DNA of 6,469 nt, from NCBI GenBank assembly GCA_964575675.1, contig CAZNRY010000196.1:1-6469 (forward strand), read 5' to 3'. A program made the translations under genes and the position numbers. Below, piece by piece: positions 5,244 to 6,469 of the stretch. Source of the stretch: CAZNRY01 sp964575675. GTDB lineage: Bacteria; Eisenbacteria; RBG-16-71-46; CAIMUX01; VGJL01. The notes under the pieces were generated by a model that saw only the letters and a program-made list of their open reading frames with translations, ran no database searches and was not told the origin of the DNA. Within the stretch, counting starts at the first letter, position 1. Each line of letters begins with the position of its first letter.

Positions 5244-6469
5244 ATGTCCTGGTTCGAGAGCTACAAGGCCAAGCTCACAACCGCCGAGAAGGCCGTCACG
5301 GTGGTACAGAGCGGCCATCGCGTATACTACGGAGGAAACGCGGCCACGCCTTTTCCGCTGATCGAGGCCCTCACGAACAGGAAGGACGAGCTGGAGAACG
5401 TCCAGCTGAACCACGTCCTCTTGGTCGGAGAGGACCCGATCGCCAAGCCGGAGTTCGAGGGACATTTCCGGCACAACAGCCTCTTCGTCGGCCCCGCCGA
5501 CCGTCCGGCGGTGAACGAGGGCCGCGCCGATTACGTTCCGATCTTCCTTCATCAGATCCCGCGCCTCTTCCGCCAGGGAATCATCCCGATCGACATCGCG
5601 ATCGTGATGGTTTCCCCCCCCGACGAGCACGGCTTCTGCAGCCTGGGCGTCGAGACGATGGCCACGAAAGCGGCGGCGGACGTGGCCAGAATCGTGATCG
5701 CCCAGGTGAACGAACATATGCCGCGGGTCCTCGGGGACTCGTTCATGCACGTCTCGCAACTGACGCACGTCGTGGAGCATTCCCGTCCGCTCCCGGAGCT
5801 CCCGCGCAGGGAAATCACGGACGTGGAGCGGCAGATCGCCCGGCACATCGCCCCTCTGATTCCGGATGGGGCGACCCTCCAGCTCGGGATCGGCGGAATT
5901 CCCGACGCGGTCCTGAAGGAAATCGAGGGCAAGAAGGATCTCGGCATTCATACCGAGATGGTTTCGGATGGCGTGATGGAAGCGATCGAGAAGGGTACGA
6001 TCACCGGCCGCAAGAAGTCGCTTCATCGCGGCAAAGCGGTCCTCACGTTCGCCTTCGGCAGCCAGCGCCTCTACGAGTACCTTGATAACAATCCTCTCTT
6101 CGAGGCGCATCCGGTCGAATACGTGAACGATCCCTTTATCGTCGCGCAGAATGACAACCTCGTCGCGATCAACTCCGCGATCGAGATCGACCTGACCGGC
6201 CAGGTCTGCTCCGATTCGATCGGGACGAGGATCTACTCCGGGTTCGGCGGCCAGGTCGACTTCATCCGCGGCGCGGCGCAGTCCAAGGGCGGGCGTCCGA
6301 TCATCGCCCTGTCCGCGACGGTGAAGGAAGGGCAGTCGTCCCGGATCGTCTCGACCCTCAAGGTTGGGGCCGGCGTCGTGACGACGCGTGCGGATGTTCA
6401 CTACGTCGTGACGGAGTTCGGCGTTGCGCACCTCTTCGGGCGCAACCTGCGGGAGCGCACCGAGGCGCT
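5244..6469 (+). CDS. 4-hydroxybutyrate/acetate-type CoA-transferase, truncated by window end
   Basis: The frame runs from the ATG at 5244 to the window edge without a stop, giving 408 residues; relatives are about 430-450 long, so only the C-terminus is missing. Family I CoA-transferases (4-hydroxybutyrate CoA-transferase, Cat1/Cat2, acetyl-CoA hydrolase/transferase) move CoA between acyl-CoA and a free acid through a glutamyl-CoA thioester. Visible signatures are VSPPDEHGFCSLGVE (~127-141), GIGGIPDAV (~213-221), HTEMVSDGV with catalytic Glu at residue 238 (the same number as recalled for the Anaerotignum/Clostridium aminobutyricum enzyme), GQVCSDSIG, and the CoA-site SGFGGQVDFIRGAAQSKGG. The protein starts MSWFESYKAKLTTAEKAV, has no signal peptide and is cytosolic. 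The start is 4 bp after the preceding stop, with AGGA close ahead and GGGGAGG inside the end of the upstream gene, so translation is probably coupled. The exact acid substrate cannot be read from the sequence. Confidence 0.93.
   Translation, partial: MSWFESYKAKLTTAEKAVTVVQSGHRVYYGGNAATPFPLIEALTNRKDELENVQLNHVLLVGEDPIAKPEFEGHFRHNSLFVGPADRPAVNEGRADYVPIFLHQIPRLFRQGIIPIDIAIVMVSPPDEHGFCSLGVETMATKAAADVARIVIAQVNEHMPRVLGDSFMHVSQLTHVVEHSRPLPELPRREITDVERQIARHIAPLIPDGATLQLGIGGIPDAVLKEIEGKKDLGIHTEMVSDGVMEAIEKGTITGRKKSLHRGKAVLTFAFGSQRLYEYLDNNPLFEAHPVEYVNDPFIVAQNDNLVAINSAIEIDLTGQVCSDSIGTRIYSGFGGQVDFIRGAAQSKGGRPIIALSATVKEGQSSRIVSTLKVGAGVVTTRADVHYVVTEFGVAHLFGRNLRERTEA

Noticed and set aside
5157..6431. Long antisense open frame of 424 residues opposite the CoA-transferase
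   Set aside because: The plus strand here encodes a full set of CoA-transferase motifs, including Glu238. The antisense product is Asp/Arg/Val-rich with no family signature, typical of the mirror frame in GC-rich coding DNA.

Overview
This is a GC-rich bacterial window with six genes, at least five regulatory sites and one non-coding stretch that looks unusually structured. The genes fit a free-living bacterium from a high-GC lineage such as Eisenbacteria, deltaproteobacteria or acidobacteria. No rRNA or other marker allows firm placement, so the lineage is a weak inference. I see no tRNA or rRNA gene, CRISPR array, transposase or phage gene.

Layout: (1) 1-455, plus strand: the last ~150 residues of an M16 (insulinase-like) zinc-peptidase family protein. 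It converges on (2) a minus-strand pair of phosphorelay genes: a REC-GGDEF response regulator (989-1921) followed 17 bp later by a stand-alone REC protein (573-971). A long stem-loop at 498-551 sits between the convergent units and probably ends the minus-strand transcript. (3) 1922-2317 is a ~395 bp gap without a convincing gene. It contains a dense chain of inverted repeats and could be a structured leader, a small RNA or a dispersed repeat. (4) tsaD (2318-3349) and a DUF302 gene (3432-3836) lie on the minus strand, 82 bp apart. (5) 3837-4102 is a divergent promoter region. (6) On the plus strand, an alanine-dehydrogenase-family gene (4103-5239) and, 4 bp later, a 4-hydroxybutyrate/acetate-type CoA-transferase gene (5244 to beyond the window end) form a tight operon behind a recognisable promoter and a strong ribosome binding site.

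How they work together: the REC pair is a signalling output module whose histidine kinase is not in the window. TsaD is housekeeping (tRNA t6A modification). The alanine-dehydrogenase-like and CoA-transferase pair is the most interesting protein-level feature. The dehydrogenase aligns without gaps to Mycobacterium tuberculosis Ald over the first ~96 residues and keeps R15 and H96, but has Ser in place of the substrate-binding Lys75. Its tight coupling to a CoA-transferase with an intact catalytic Glu238 suggests a small oxidoreductase plus CoA-activation pathway rather than ordinary alanine metabolism. Comparisons with known family members were made from memory, not by a search.
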